Assembly: GCA_958510875.1 (NCBI GenBank)
Contig: OY294067.1
Location: forward strand, 261,641,736-261,705,735
Source: Endomychus coccineus
Taxonomy: Eukaryota; Arthropoda; Insecta; Coleoptera; Endomychidae
Reading direction: 5' to 3'
Length of the DNA stretch: 64,000 nucleotides
In this document: piece after piece, positions 21,305 through 34,823 of the stretch
How positions within the stretch are numbered: position 1 is the first letter of the stretch
Layout: each line of letters opens with the position of its first letter
Notes under the pieces: model-generated
What the model was told of the DNA's origin: nothing
The model's database searches: none
What the model saw: the letters and a program-made list of their open reading frames with translations, nothing else
Program-made: the position numbers and the translations under genes

Positions 21305-22935
21305 TACATCGGTGCAGCAATCTCGTGTACTTTAACTCGCCGATTGTCCAATATCATACAATGGATTTTATCGACGATTCCTGGCGTTGTAACCTCAATT
21401 GGACGACCAGAACGTTCGGCGTCTTTTGTGATCATACCACCACAACAAAAATGAGGAAGCCACTTGTGAATCGTTTCAATCAATAGGTAATAGTCTAGGA
21501 ACCAGAACGATATTGATGGTCTTAACATTAACCCGATGGCACAATGGTTTATCGTTAGAGGATGGTTCAATGACCAATTCATCTCACAGTCCGAATTTTC
21601 GCCGGCTGCTAGATCTCGAGATACAGCATCCGCTTTTTTTTTGACTGGAGGTTAACCCTTTCCAAGTTGCGGTTACTTGAAAAGCATGCCATTCTTATAC
21701 ACTTCCACCATGTGCCATCATTTTTTATCGTGTCCGTTTATCAAGCCGACCAGTTCAAATTGGACCGAAAATGGACCGCAAGTTAACCCTCCCAAACCGG
21801 GTGGAAAATGTTCATTGGTGTTGGCAATTGTTAACATACCCTATGCCATCAAAAGTTATCGGTCCATTTCCGAGTAATTGGTCATTATTTGGACCAAAAA
21901 ATGTTTCTTTTTTTCATTTTGTGGATAAAACTTGCGGGTTACAAGGTAACATGATGGGACCATGTTAAATAACTATATCAGAGGTTAAATAAAGATTTAA
22001 AATTATTGCCATCACTCCTTGCCTATTTCAATCAAAAAAAGAGCCGTTTCGATTTTAAACCCAGTCAGAGTCTCAATAATTGACTAATTCATCATAAAAT
22101 TGGTCATATTATCCATATTATTCATATTTTTTTGGGGGTGGTTTTAGAAGCTTTGGGGGGTTGGAATAGGCGAGGAAAGATGGCAATAATTTTAAATCTT
22201 CATTTGACCTCCAATAAAGTTATCTAACATGGTGCCATCATGTTACCTTGTAATCCGCAAGGATTAGTCACAAAATGAAAAAAGAAACTATATTTGGTCC
22301 AAATAATGGCCAATTACTCGGAAACGAACCGATGACTTTTAATGGCATAGGGTATTTTAGCAATTGTCAACACCAATGAAAATTTTCCACCAGGTTTGAG
22401 AGGGTTAACTTGCAGTCCATTTTCGGTCCACAATTTTAACTGGTCAGCCTGATAAGCGGACACGATAAAAAATGATGGCACATGGTGGCAGTGTATAAGA
22501 ATGGCATGCTTTTCAAGTAACCTCAACTTGGAAAGGGTTAACCTCCAGTCAAAAAAAATGCGGATGCTATATCTCGAGATCTAGCAGCCGGCAAAAATTC
22601 GTTCTGTAAGATGAATTGGTCATTGAACTATCATCTAACGATGAACCATAGTGCCATCGGGTTAATGTTCAGACCATCAATATCGTTCTGGCTCCTAGAC
22701 TATAAGGAGTCCCCATAATGTTTAACAAGCGTAATGTTTTAATCACGAAGCGAAATCCAATTTTTTCCATGTTTATAAAAATATTCAAGCTAGTTTTCGA
22801 TGTGTGTCAAAACATAACTGAATGACATATCAGTATGAAAATTTTAATGCGTTCTAGTTTAAGATGGTACATCACAAATGTCACATGAGTTTTTCGATTG
22901 TGGCCGCATTTGTTTTGTCTTTCAGGGACCTTGCA
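21305..22935 (-). mobile_element. mariner remnant split by a nested MITE
   Basis: The minus strand between 21490 and 21305 encodes ITKDAERSGRPIEVTTPGIV and the following helix, matching the N-terminal DNA-binding region of the mariner at 62130-63265. After the MITE (21491-22702) the match resumes with GGAGTCCCCATAATGTTTAA and continues to the 5' end near TTTCAGGGACCTTGC. Everything downstream of the DNA-binding domain is missing. The nesting shows the mariner was present before the MITE. Confidence 0.82.
21491..22702. mobile_element. Palindromic MITE, copy 2 (TAA duplication, nested in mariner)
   Basis: Flanked by TAA at 21488-21490 and 22703-22705. The element is almost a perfect palindrome: each arm is roughly 530 bp, around a centre of about 100-150 bp near 22030-22160 that contains a TTTTTTTGGGGGTGG run. 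The ends TAGTCTAGGAACCAGAAC match copy 1 at 2441-3190. No coding capacity is seen. A hairpin this long could form a foldback transcript if read through. Confidence 0.88.
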
Positions 22936-25900
22936 ATGTCCAAAAAAATAAATACATTTATTAATATTAGAGACTATAACAAAAATTAGAGCAATTGAAC
23001 ATATAACGCTATGGCGAGACATATTCCCAGAAAAAATTAACATCATAAAATTAACAAATGGATTCCAACATATTAATGTAAAATGTAAAATTCATTTTAT
23101 ATGATTCAAGCAAGCCCAGAAAACATTGTGGCTACCGCTATTCTGTTCCAAACAAAGCATGAGTCAAAAGACAGCTTTTTGAGCCAACAACGTAATTCTA
23201 ATAGGAGTTGCTACAAAGCGCAAAACTAGAATGTGACTAATGTTGCCGGGTTCTGGAACCTCTTGTATTCCAGGACATCAACGAAATAGCTAAGCTTCGT
23301 GTTAGGTTTCAATTCATGTAGACTCAACTACACCAGCATATAAGTTTTTATACAGCTTTTATTCACGCTAACAATCAAACAATTTTTTGTTCATTCCGAT
23401 GCAGGAAATGTATATTGTATTCTTTAATATCTTCAAATGACTAAAAAGCTAATAAAATAAAGCTAACTGAGAAAATATATCAGAGGTCGTATTGTTTCAT
23501 CTGAAACGCATGCAACTTCTTTACTCCTAGTTGTAATCAAAACTGTTATTATATGAAGGAAAACAATGGCAGACGCGTAAGCAGGTATGGTTTTTCGAGT
23601 TTTCGGTCGGGATATAAATCACGCTAAAAGAACTGCAACAACATGAGAAGTTTACAAAATGAAGTTCTCTGAGGAAAGGTATAATAATTAATATCGATTG
23701 CGATCTAGATACGCTCCACTTTTACTATGCAAATATCGGAACAATTATACCAATCCGAATCACGTGGCCCCAACACATGAAATTTCGCAGACTTTGCGTA
23801 ATGCTAAACAAGAATTTGATTGTGTTAAACGTCAAACTTTCACTAGATTGCAATTGATATAGCTGTACATAGTGAAACAAACATTATCAAAGCAAAATCT
23901 CTAATCTACTACATGTTTATAGGAGTTATCACATGTTACTGTCAATAATCTGTAACACATGAAATGATTCTGATGTAATCTATAATTAATTGTTATCATT
24001 CGTTCTGTTGGAGTCCTACTGGGTAGTTTATTTTCCAAATACTTCTGTCTCTACTATTTCCAATCAATGAACATGTACAGAATAAGATTTAATTTTAGAC
24101 CGGACAAGTTTCATTTGATGACGACATCAAGCATGGCTTCGCAGAACGCATTTAGATCTTCTCATCGCATCCAGCAAAACATCGATTTCATAAAATATTT
24201 ATAGAGTAATTAAATCCAAGACAAATTCGAATAAGTCACTAACCGGGGAACATAACAAATTTGCATGAACTGCATAATTATTGAATGTGAAACGTTAATA
24301 CGAGTATAAGTTATACATTAATAAAACTTAGTCAACAATTTGACAAAATTAGGTAAACAATTTTGAGATGACACTTTTACAAAATATTCAATCGCAGTCA
24401 AAATACATGATCAATGTTTGCTCAAATGATTATATTTAATTCAAAGTTTTATGTTCTAGCGTATATCCATTTGATTTAAGGGTTTTCTTCAGAAAACAAG
24501 ATATGGAATTTATTAATTATTGAGGGATCATAAATGAAACTTTTGAATTTCATTCAATTATTTCAAAGTGATTAGAGAGAGCCTTTACTTTCAAATAATT
24601 CAATAAAATTAAAAAGTTTTAGGTTATCATTTATTGATTCATTTATTCTTTAATTCAATTACTTATTTATTTAGTACAGGCAATTCGACACAATAAAAAG
24701 TATTCCAATAAGGGGTTCAAACGAAATAAAGTAACTAACTCCTAATACCGAGATGTGAAAATGGAAATAAAACAAATATTTATACTTAACGACATAGTAA
24801 AAAAATCAGCAAAAAAACTAATAAGGAGGATACGCATTCCCACAGCACCACGAAGGTCGAACTTGAATGATCGGAAGCTCTGCAAAATTATTTGCAAAAA
24901 AAGATAAAAATAAGATGCCCCAATAGCTGCCAGGATTCGAAAAAGTAATCACAACCAAAACTTTAGGACTAAAATAATTAATTATGAATCAATAACAACA
25001 CATAAAAAATAACAACATGAAAACGTTTATAGATGCGAGAAAAAGCCGAAACTCAATCCCAAATGAGATTAAAGGGATTCGATATATTTTCACATTTTCG
25101 ACAGATAATATAATCACGTACAATTTACGTGAAAGACTGTTCCATAAATTGATGAATCATTATCACACTTGAGACTTGGCAGACAACACATAACCCCCCA
25201 ACAAGGCAGTCTAACGTTTATTTGACACAGTCGACAGTCTTATAATATCCATGACAAACCATTCCATGACATAAATATCCTTGTCAATTCAAATAAACAT
25301 TCACATGACATAGAATAGAGTATAAATTCACTTTTTTCCACGCCATTAGCCGTCATTCTACTCATTTTTGGGAAACGACATCGCGGCGGCAGCGCCGACG
25401 CCTTCTACGTATATTTGCTATATGTTTCTGCGGGCGTAGCATACGGATAACAGCTAGTAGTTTGCAAGTACTTATTATCCTAGTTAATTGAATCGATAAT
25501 AAATATATAACGCCATACCAAACACGGAAAACTCGTACAAAACACACTGGAAAACTGAAACGAAGTTGCCTGAAGAAATAAAACACGTATAATATGAAAA
25601 TAAAGTACCCATTTTACTGGTAATCCTCTTTTCCTCTATGATAAATGTGTACAGTGAAGTATCAAATATGCCTCTATTATTCCATTATTATCTGTTTTTG
25701 CTGCGTTCATTCTCACAGAACTTCACATCACATTATTACACAATTCTGCGGTTAATAGAATATTTTTTTTAAATAAGGAATTTCGTTAATCACCGTTATT
25801 CATTATGAATGTGCATGTACACCTCAATGATGTGCGAAAGAAGTGCATGGATGATTTATAAAAGTTAAAACATTGTGTGAATTTATAAACACATCTGTTA

Positions 25901-26340
25901 AACCTTTCTCTACTGATCACCATTAATCAAAAATTAACATGCACCATGGATAACAAGGTATTAGTTATAATTTAATTACCCTGCGAATTTACACCAACAT
26001 CCAAGAACAATACGTATGTTTTTATAAATCGGCTCGTATTTATCAGTTTTAAGTTCTCACACATTATGTAAAGGACATTTAGGTTAATAAACTAACTCAA
26101 AATCTCGTCTGTGAGAAGATTATAATATAAGTTCACGACATATGCTGATGTCCTCTCGGATTCGTACAAATTGTCTTCGACCTCTGGTTGGTGATGGAGG
26201 GGGCAAACAGACATGCGAATAATTAATACTTGTCTGGCTTAGATAACATCCTTGTTACTTACATCCAATTGTTAGCTGATTAAAATAAGTTTTTGAACAT
26301 TTGTTCAAAACCTGCTGATATGGTGTTTTATTAAACCCAT
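22936..26340. other. Long non-coding stretch
   Basis: Mostly AT-rich and featureless. A short CpG-rich patch at 25365-25440 follows a pyrimidine-rich run ending CACGCCATTAG and has three open frames, one reading PSFYSFLGNDIAAAAPTPST. No donor clearly pairs with it. I do not call a gene. Confidence 0.35.
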
Positions 26341-26352
26341 ATGAACTGAAGC

Positions 26353-26406
26353 GCTGAGATTCGAACTGCTCGTAATACATCTAGTGATCTAGTTCACTTG
26401 CTATAT
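26353..26406 (-). repeat. tRNA-like promoter remnant (possible SINE head)
   Basis: Read on the minus strand, TAGCAAGTGAACTAG resembles an RNA polymerase III A box. About 30 bases later CAGTTCGAATCTCAGCGC resembles a B box (GTTCGAATC). The spacing is tRNA-like, but there is no complete cloverleaf or acceptor stem. A tRNA-derived SINE or tRNA pseudogene is the likeliest reading. Confidence 0.42.
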
Positions 26407-28864
26407 TGCATTTTCAAGTGCTCATTGGAACGATTTAGCTTATTTCGTTCAACCTATATATTCGAGAACATCTAAATTTTCTCTTGACTGAACCTTATAT
26501 CAAATGTGATTATTTACGGTAAGCGTCACGTTGTTTGGGAAAATTGACAATATTTTCTTAGAAAATGGTTACTATTTTGCTTAATGTGGACAACATCTGT
26601 CTACGAAATGGCCAATTTTCATGTCAACAAGGGCATTTCCAGCCCACTCGAGGGGTTTTCGAGGTCGCTGATCACGATTCCGAAGTAGGATTTTCCATTT
26701 TTCGATTTATTGGCCAGTTATTGGCCAATGTTGATGGACAAAATGCGGAAATTTGGCAACTTTCAACGAAAATGGCAAGAAAATTGTACTCGGGTATTTT
26801 CGAGGTGACTGGTAACAGATTTTATTGTGTTTATTGTGTGAACGACATTTTTTTAAACTTACTATTTTTTGGAATAATTAATTAATAATTAATTATTCAT
26901 CCACAAATTAATTTTTTTTTACATCCACTTATTACGACTTGTAAGTATTTATATTCTTTTTTGTTCCATATCAACACAGATATTTTGAAAAAAATTTGTT
27001 TTCTTCATTTTTTTTTCCTAGATTTCGATTTGCGTTTGGACAATATTACGAGCATCTCTAGCCATTGTTGGCATGATTTCGAAATTTTAGAAATTTCCTA
27101 ATTTCTTAGCCATGAAAATTGGCCATTTTCCTCTATAATATTCCTTTATAACAATTGAAAAATGGTAAAGTACCAACATACTAGTTTTTTTTTCGGGAAT
27201 GTTGTAAATCCGTTCCGGAAAATTTTGCAAAAACCCGGAGTCGATCGGAGTTGCCCGCAAATTCTCCCAGCTGTTTTGCTAATATGACTCGACTATTGAG
27301 CTTGAAAATATTCAGATATGATAATCAAATAATCGTTATTATTTTCAGGGAATCATGTTCAACAGAACTAATCAAATCGGACTGGTTTGCATTTTTTTAC
27401 TATGACTAATTATTTCATCTTTTCAACCTGATGTTAACATTCTGGCAATGTGAAATCACTCAATTTGGTATCTCAAACTATAAACTTATTAGAATCACTC
27501 TCATAACGATTCCTAAACCTAAAGCGTGTGATTCACCCTGTATTATGTAATTCACCAATCGACTCATAAAATTACGATATGTAATGGGCACAATACAAAC
27601 TGAGAATATGAAATATACCACAAAGGAGTCGGCTGCGTAAACAAACGTCTGCTGTTTTTCGTACAAGACGATTGCTTCACGCGTGGGAAAATCTATCGAC
27701 GTGTTACTTATCTTATCTGACTTACTGACTGACGCATCTTTGAACTGGTGTGAATGTTTAATTAGCGGTGTATACGAAGATAAGCAACCGTCGACTAATT
27801 GCCATATAGGAGAAATTAATGCGAATGTCTCGGTTCGGGCGTCATTGCGCTTTCGTCATACGTTTCTAAGATTTTGAGTAACGTCTTGTTGTTAGGTGTT
27901 ACACATAATAACTCACCAAGTAGGGGAGGACGGTTGTGAAGATCGGTGTTGCCATGTCGTGCTTTACGAGAGAAATCCAGATTTAGCATGAAATTCATAG
28001 ACAAAGTATTCGATGACAAATGAACTATGTAATTTGGATTTTATTCAAGAAATTATCTGAATATTGAGTTCAACAATTGAGGCTCGTGTTTTCGGTGAGG
28101 TTAATGTCTATGTTAAGTCTTTATCAATAAACAAAAGGATAAAACTCAACGTACGTGTTGGCTAGTGATCAGCTATAACAATCTATTAATAATACGAACC
28201 AGGGAAACAAACTAAAAATAAATCACTTTAATATTTATTCAACATAAGATAAGTTGAATTTTTAGAAATTATTTTACAATATAATCCTTACTAACATCTA
28301 TGCACCTAATTGCAACAGCAACAATTTAATACCCCTGAAAATGTATTCCTTCGGTCTCTATTTCGAAACAAAATTCCTTATATCGTTTCGACGAGACATG
28401 AGACGAGATGAAGACCTTGTCTCGCCTCGACTTATCTCGACTTTTGTACCATACTGTGTGTGAAAAGAAGCTGAAATCACGGGAAGCGCAAAGGTAGCTT
28501 ATTTTATCTAAAAGATGCTGAATACGTGCTTGTTCCGATTATACCTACGTTAGAACCACTGCATTCTCTGATCATACACGGTATAGTTTTTACAATATCT
28601 TAGAGATATTTAATAAAGTATCTCCGGTAGAAATGTTATAACCGCGCCAAGCTTCCCAGATTCACCCAGACATTACTGAATATTTTTTTCTTACTATTAT
28701 GGATACTAAGTTGCTTTCAAGCAATTTAGGTATCAAGGAAAATGAGAAATTTTAGCATGCACAGATTTTGAGAAAAACACTGTCCTTATTAAAGGACGAT
28801 GAAAATATTGACGTATAATCAACACTGGAGAACACTGAAAACTAACTAAAATTGAGATATTGTG
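26407..28864. other. Long non-coding stretch
   Basis: Contains a region (26600-27130) rich in ATTGGCCA-type motifs and short runs of T. GATTCACCCTGTATTA near 27530 resembles a decayed TA-transposon end. A GAGAC-rich imperfect inverted repeat lies at about 28388-28441. No gene recognised. Confidence 0.35.
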
Positions 28865-29790
28865 TGTATTGAAAACCTATTCACACTCAATGGCCTTTCT
28901 CATCACCAGCCTGCCCAAAAGGTAATCTGTCCTAAACTCCTTGGTCCACAGAGCTGTCAACTTATCCCAACCCCAATCATTAAAATCAGGATTATAACAT
29001 CTTTCATCTGTCTTATTATCAAATAATTTCTCCTATTATAACATTCAAGAAGTCATTAAGAAATACAATTCTAAAATTTCAAATCAGCCTCCCCCCCCTC
29101 CACTGCTCTATCCACTGCCTATCTTCCATACAGTGAAAATATAACAGATCGAATTTCCAAAATCCTTAATAAACATAACATTTCTACACGATTTTCCACA
29201 ATTCCAAAACTATCTCAGTTCCCCTTCCTCCTCTTTAATTAAAAGGTGTTTATAGCATTCCCTGTCCTTGCGGTGAATACTACATTGGTGAAACAGGTCG
29301 TACAGTAGCTACTCGTGTGAAAAACATGAGCGCTGAACAAGGCGTGACACCAGTAGATCTGCACTTGCGGAACACAAGATTTACACTCATCATCAAATCC
29401 TTTCCGAAAATACTAAAATCTTAGCTGGAGTTCCAAACTTCTATTAGCGAAAAATGTTTGAAGAGATAGAAATCGTAAAAATTTCAAATAATCTGAACCA
29501 TGACTGATATTACCTTCCCAACATTTGAAAACCAATCCTCGAAAATTCCATTTCGCACATGATCACACAACGACCCTACCGTTGCCAGAATGGAGGTAAC
29601 CACCGGAATAAAGGCAGTGAACCCCGCTACAGAAACCAGAAGAATCAGTTCCCGTTCGGGCCTCAGGCCTGCCCTGAAGATGCCACCTGTAATGGTTGGC
29701 GAAACGTCGGCATATAGTCGTGCTATTGTGACGCGGAATCCATCCGGAAGCCAAGATTAGCTGTCCGCGGGAGTTTACTATTCAAGATGC
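28865..29790 (+). mobile_element. Degenerate Penelope-like element, third copy
   Basis: It parallels 940-1860: a damaged HSNGLSHHQPAQK region, then GVYSIPCPCGEYYIGETGRT at about 29247, then the same 3' tail with AGATGCCACCTG, GGCGAAACGTCGG and GACGCGGAATCCATCCGG. The GIY-like (GVY) and YIG motifs are visible, but frames shift repeatedly. The RT core is absent. The conserved tail defines the family's terminal region and matches the insert at 6499-6694. Confidence 0.8.
29674..29708 (+). ncRNA. Hammerhead-like core in PLE terminal region
   Basis: CTGAAGA is followed by a stem (GCCACC ... GGTTGGC with one bulged base and a TGTAAT loop), then GAAAC and GTC. This is the hammerhead layout with one core change (CTGAAGA for CUGAUGA). 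Hammerheads are known from PLE terminal repeats. Activity is doubtful because of the core change. Confidence 0.45.
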
Positions 29791-31201
29791 TCAATACTTT
29801 GCATACAAACCATGAACTAATTTTTCGCATGGGTTCCAGTATCACAATTTTCCCCATAATTTACAAGATTTTAATTGGGTCTTATTCGTGATATTTGGTT
29901 TGTCAATAAACATTGAAAAACAAACAAAAATCCATTAAAGGACGTTAGTTTTTCGTGAGAATTGTATTATTTGTAATAGAAAGGGAAAATACTGTTAGAT
30001 TGCATAAATATTTCGTAACAGTTGCATTATTTTTACATAATTTTCAGATTTCTAAGCCATCAATGGGTTAAATAAGGGGGTTGAAAAATCGCTAAAGAAA
30101 CCAACACAACTCTGTAATTGCAGCACTTTCTTTTGAAAAAAGATTTTGAAGGATCAACCCCAAGTATGACAACACTATAGAGTATAGAACATCAGAAATA
30201 TTCTAGGTTTCTACAATACTGGAGTACTGTTTCGAAACTAGAGCTGTACCAAACGACTTAGAAAAGGGGAAAAGCGTGATGGCAGTACACGTCACGCAAA
30301 CATCCCTCCGCATTCCTTTATCAAGGATTTTCAATCTTTCATAAGGCAAGTTTAATTAATAATAGACGGGGTTTAAGTGTCCACGAACAAAAGAGAACAA
30401 TTTAATATAGGCCTGCAGATTTAATAAATGGCTGTCTACTTAGTTGCCGGTTTCGAGAGATGAGTTTTAGGAAGATTCCATTCTAGAGCATCATACGAGC
30501 TCACTAAATAGCCGCCTAATTACCGGCAATTACCGTCAATAGCGAACACATTCCGTGTGGGCAAGAAGCACGAAAATAAATTAATTAATAATATATATAC
30601 GAATATCTATATATATATACAGTTAGTTGCACATATGAATCCTTCTTGGTCTAAACTATACAGTTAAGTGAGAATACACAGAGTAGATTCAACCATCAGC
30701 CCTATAGTTTCTTCAAAAGTCATATTCATAATTTATGTATGAAACTCAAATTATTCAGAGATTTTGCAAATTTCACTTCTCAATTCAGTATAAAAATGTT
30801 TGTAGTATTAGCACATAAATTGATACAAATTTCTTTACCTAGAGGGGGATATTTTACCAAAACAATGACATCAAAATCCGGTAGTAAAAACTGGCTTACC
30901 TAAAATTCTAAAATTCGAAGGCCACCGAGAAGATATTCTATGTTCAACGCGATTTAATTTGCCTAATAAATAACTGCAGTTAATATTATTAAGGATTCAT
31001 TCATTTACTTATCTGCTCAAGTCTTTGACAATTAAAAGTTGATAGTAATAATTGGAGACCCAAACATATTTTAGGGAAGATATTGAATGTCCGAAACCAA
31101 AGATATTTCAAATATGAATATTCTCGATTAATGTAATATTCAATAGGGTGTCAAGTATATTCCAGTTTTAGACTATCTAGTGTTTTAAATAGTGTTTGAA
31201 G
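29791..31201. other. Non-coding stretch, no gene seen
   Basis: AT-rich, with a TA microsatellite at about 30589-30620. Nothing else recognised. Confidence 0.4.
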
Positions 31202-31499
31202 CATAGAGATCTTAGAATAGAGGTATTGAGCCCCATAAGGTCAATGTATTTTGTATGCAACCATTTGAGAAAAATCTCGGAATGAATAATCATAATAATC
31301 GACTCCCTCTTTCTCGGGCACTCTCCGCGCACTCTATAGACTGCGCATAAATAAATACTGACCAGAAATCATTGACACAACGCGAACCTAAAAAAACGGG
31401 AGCATCGCGCTTCGAGTGGGCGGAACGTAATCCCGAGTTTTTTTCTCAAACGGTGATAAGAAAAAGGCTACCCAATACCTCTATCCTAAGATCTCTATG
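31202..31499. mobile_element. Short MITE, 298 bp
   Basis: Ends CATAGAGATCTTAGAATAGA and its reverse complement (CTATCCTAAGATCTCTATG) form inverted repeats of about 30 bp. The interior is GC-richer than its flanks. The target-site duplication is not clear, so the superfamily is open. Confidence 0.7.
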
Positions 31500-31899
31500 G
31501 CCGTAACCTCGAAAGATGTATGGAAAGTGCAATACTTCTTCACTTCCTTCACTGAACGTATTAAAGCAGCCTCAAAAACTTTCCAGGATTTTGGAGGAAA
31601 TATCGGTTTTGAGCCTTTCTGGATCGATTTAGTCTATTTTTGAGATGATGTCTCTGTGAGTATGTGCGCGTAAAAACTGCAAAGACAATTGAGCCTTTCC
31701 TATTATGGATATAAAATTTTGCATATCGTTCTAAAGTGGTGAAAGTAGGAATCGTATTGCTTTGAGGCGCGATAGCCCGTTCCAAGTGGTATTTTTGACA
31801 TCCATAATCAGTTTTTCGAATATTATAACATGTTCTTAAACCGCGATGACAACAATGTTTTTACACGCATATATTTAACCTGCAGTTGTGTCCAAAATT

Positions 31900-32230
31900 C
31901 TCATTTTGAGATTCAAGTGACGTCATCGATGTGAAGTGACAGTGTATGTTTGCGATTATTCTGTGGCAAAATTTTGATAATTCATGTGACAGCAGGTGTC
32001 AGTATAAAACAAGGTTATATTATAGTGTGAATAATCTCAAAGGTTATCCTGACAGCAGGCATCTGATAATACATAGGAGTTTTAAAATATATTATGGAAA
32101 CCATATTTGGATATAATTTCAATGTAACATAAAGTATAAATTAACGTCTTCTATTAGCTGTTTCTAAATCATTTCCAATATATTTTCAGTTCCTACAATC
32201 ATACATTTGACCTGTAGAAGTGCCCGAAAG
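31900..32230 (+). repeat. Unnamed dispersed repeat, copy A
   Basis: Shares several blocks with 35280-35590 in inverted orientation: TTTTGATAATTCATG, ATATTATAGTGT, and TTTCTAAATCATTTCCAATA followed by TATTTTC and GTTCCTAC. Divergence is high and small indels are frequent. No terminal repeats or coding sequence found. Confidence 0.6.
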
Positions 32231-34823
32231 CTATTTTGCTAATGAAATTAAGAGAAGCCAGTGATCGATTGAACACAGTTCATTACCCTTGTCAATTCTG
32301 CCAAATACGAAACAGCAAATTAGTAAATCTTTATGAATGAAAAATTTTGAATTCTTTGAACTTCTTAGTAGTGAAATGATATCCCCAAAATAAACCTTTC
32401 CAACAATCTTCAATTCGGCGAAATGGCGAATGCGCCGGTAGACATTAACTTTCTATTATTGTGGTTTTCACTTCAGATTGAATAAAATAAGAGAAAATAT
32501 CCAAATAATAGAATTCTTGGCACCAGTAGTACTTATGAAAATACGATGATGATAGAGGAATAAATAAAATTATAATATGCAGAATGAATATATATTTTAT
32601 TAGAGAAGCCAGTAATAGCTGATGAATTTATAAAATGTTATGCGAGTTGTGAGTTAATCGCTACAATTATAGTCGCTTGGATAAGCAAATCGATACAGAA
32701 TTTGTCATTCCATTTTATTTCTCTGGAATTATCTAAAGTACAAGGAACATAATAACGTACCAACCATTAACTTGATAACCTTAGAAGAAAAAATATAAAG
32801 TATCAAATTCGCATTCTAGGTGAATATCTGTTGGTTCAAAACCAGCTGGTAGTAAATGTAAACAAAAACACGTACACGATAATATTCGTCAAGGCTGCAC
32901 TTAGACGGTGGTTATATTGAATGGATATTTACTATTCAACAAAAATTTCAACTTCCAACCATGGCACTAGTTTGGTAGAAAAACACGGTTTACGTTCACT
33001 GCCAGTTGGATTTGAATACATACTACAGTATAATCCAATGGATTGTTCCATTGAAAATTAGATGAGTGAGCTGCTTTGTTGGCAGAGGGGACGAAAAAAG
33101 GAATGTAAGGATAGAAATTGAACAGTGATATGCGAGTAGTTCAGCTGGGAAGAAACACTTTCTATCAAAATATATTTCGGAGATTTTAACCATTGCACAC
33201 AAATTTACTTTTTCTTTATTTGAAATTAAAGAACAAATTGAAAAATTTACGAACAAGAATACAACTGTTCATATATTTTTCTCGACATTTTAGTTGACTA
33301 TCAAAGTAAAATGTGCGATATTCCCTGAACTAAAAGATCCTAGAACACATTGCAAAAGGTTTCTGACCAATATCATTTCGCGCTGAATCGAAATGTCAAG
33401 CCAATTTGAGATATGAGCAAATTTTGAATTCCATATAAAAACAACAACAGAGTTCACTTCCAGCCTTGAAGAGTCGATAAGAAAACAAAGCAATCTATTT
33501 ATGTTCTTTATTTGAATAAGATAACATACAGGGAACTTTACTGCGAAACAAATTTTATCTATATTGTAATATTGCTGACTGCTAGAATTTGGTAAATTAC
33601 GCCATTCCATTAGTTATAGGAACACAAGTCAAAGTAGAGTTCGATAATCGGAATGATTATAATACAAAAGCAAATTATTCCAAATTATTTCCAAATAAAT
33701 ATGACGACTTGCGACCGATACGATCTTGGTTGCTAAAGGTCTTGAAGCAGGGTTGAGAGGAATTCCAATCAGTTGAATGAAATCAAGGATTGAAATCATG
33801 ATATTAATTATTTTTAAAACATGATTAAATATTAAAAATAAAGTTAATATTAATTTATAAAAGTAGAACTTTCAACTTTTACTGCAAAGAAAATATTCAT
33901 TATACCGATTCCGATCCAGACTTTTCTACTTTTTTCGGCTTCATTGACTGGGCTATAAATATCGAATTGATATAACCACCACCTAAGTGCACCTGGCGAA
34001 TATTGCTTTACATATGTCCTTGGTTAAATTTTTCCTGCCTGTTGATTTTTAATGAAGTTTAATTAGAAATTTTCAAAAAAACTCTTTTTCGGTAGAATCG
34101 GTGATTTAGATTTTTCAAATCAAGATGTTTATTCATCTTATATAGAAGAACCAACTTCAGTTGCCCATGAACGTTGTAAGTTTACTTACAACATAATTCT
34201 AGCACGTAGCAGTACTGTTCTAGTACCGACTTTATACCCAGGAAATTCAAGTTCCATACCAACCCGGCAGTTTTTTTTATAAGTAAGCTGGTAATTTTTT
34301 GTTTAAAAGAAAAATACATGAGAATTGGTTCCAAAGCCCAAAAACCTGGTAAATCACGTCTTAAATGGTTTGGAACTTTATTATTCAAGGGAACTGAAAT
34401 TCTAATTAGCTCGAGTAATAGTACATAATTGTTCATAACGTCTAGTTATGGAAAATTATTGTTCAAAACTATGCAAACATGAGACCATTGAGATTATCTT
34501 CCGCAAGATTGGCTGTAGTTAATACCTTTAGAGAATGTCCTATTTAACTTAACAACTGGCTATGTACGAGTTGAACGTACCAAATTACGTCGTTGAATTT
34601 GCTTTAGGTGCAAATTTATAATTGTAAATACAAATATTTGTTACACAGGCGTAACGGGACTGCGTCGCCCCAGGTTTATTCCTCCGCTAGCTCCATCTCC
34701 CTCTGGTTTTAATACTTTCTGTGCTGGATATAGTATGCGACTAACTGCTGGCCGTATAGTTAATCGGATCTATAATGAACGCGTAGCATTCTAGATGCAC
34801 CTGAAGAAGCTCATGCTGTTTAC
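32231..34823. other. Long non-coding stretch
   Basis: AT-rich sequence. Minus-strand frames at 33290-33610 and 34182-34436 show no motif. If the candidate exons at 34.8 and 18.6 kb belong together, this is the start of a >15-kb intron. Confidence 0.35.

Noticed and set aside
25365..25440. CpG-rich patch after a pyrimidine tract, open in three frames
   Set aside because: No clear donor and no recognised protein. Being open in all frames in GC-rich sequence is expected by chance.
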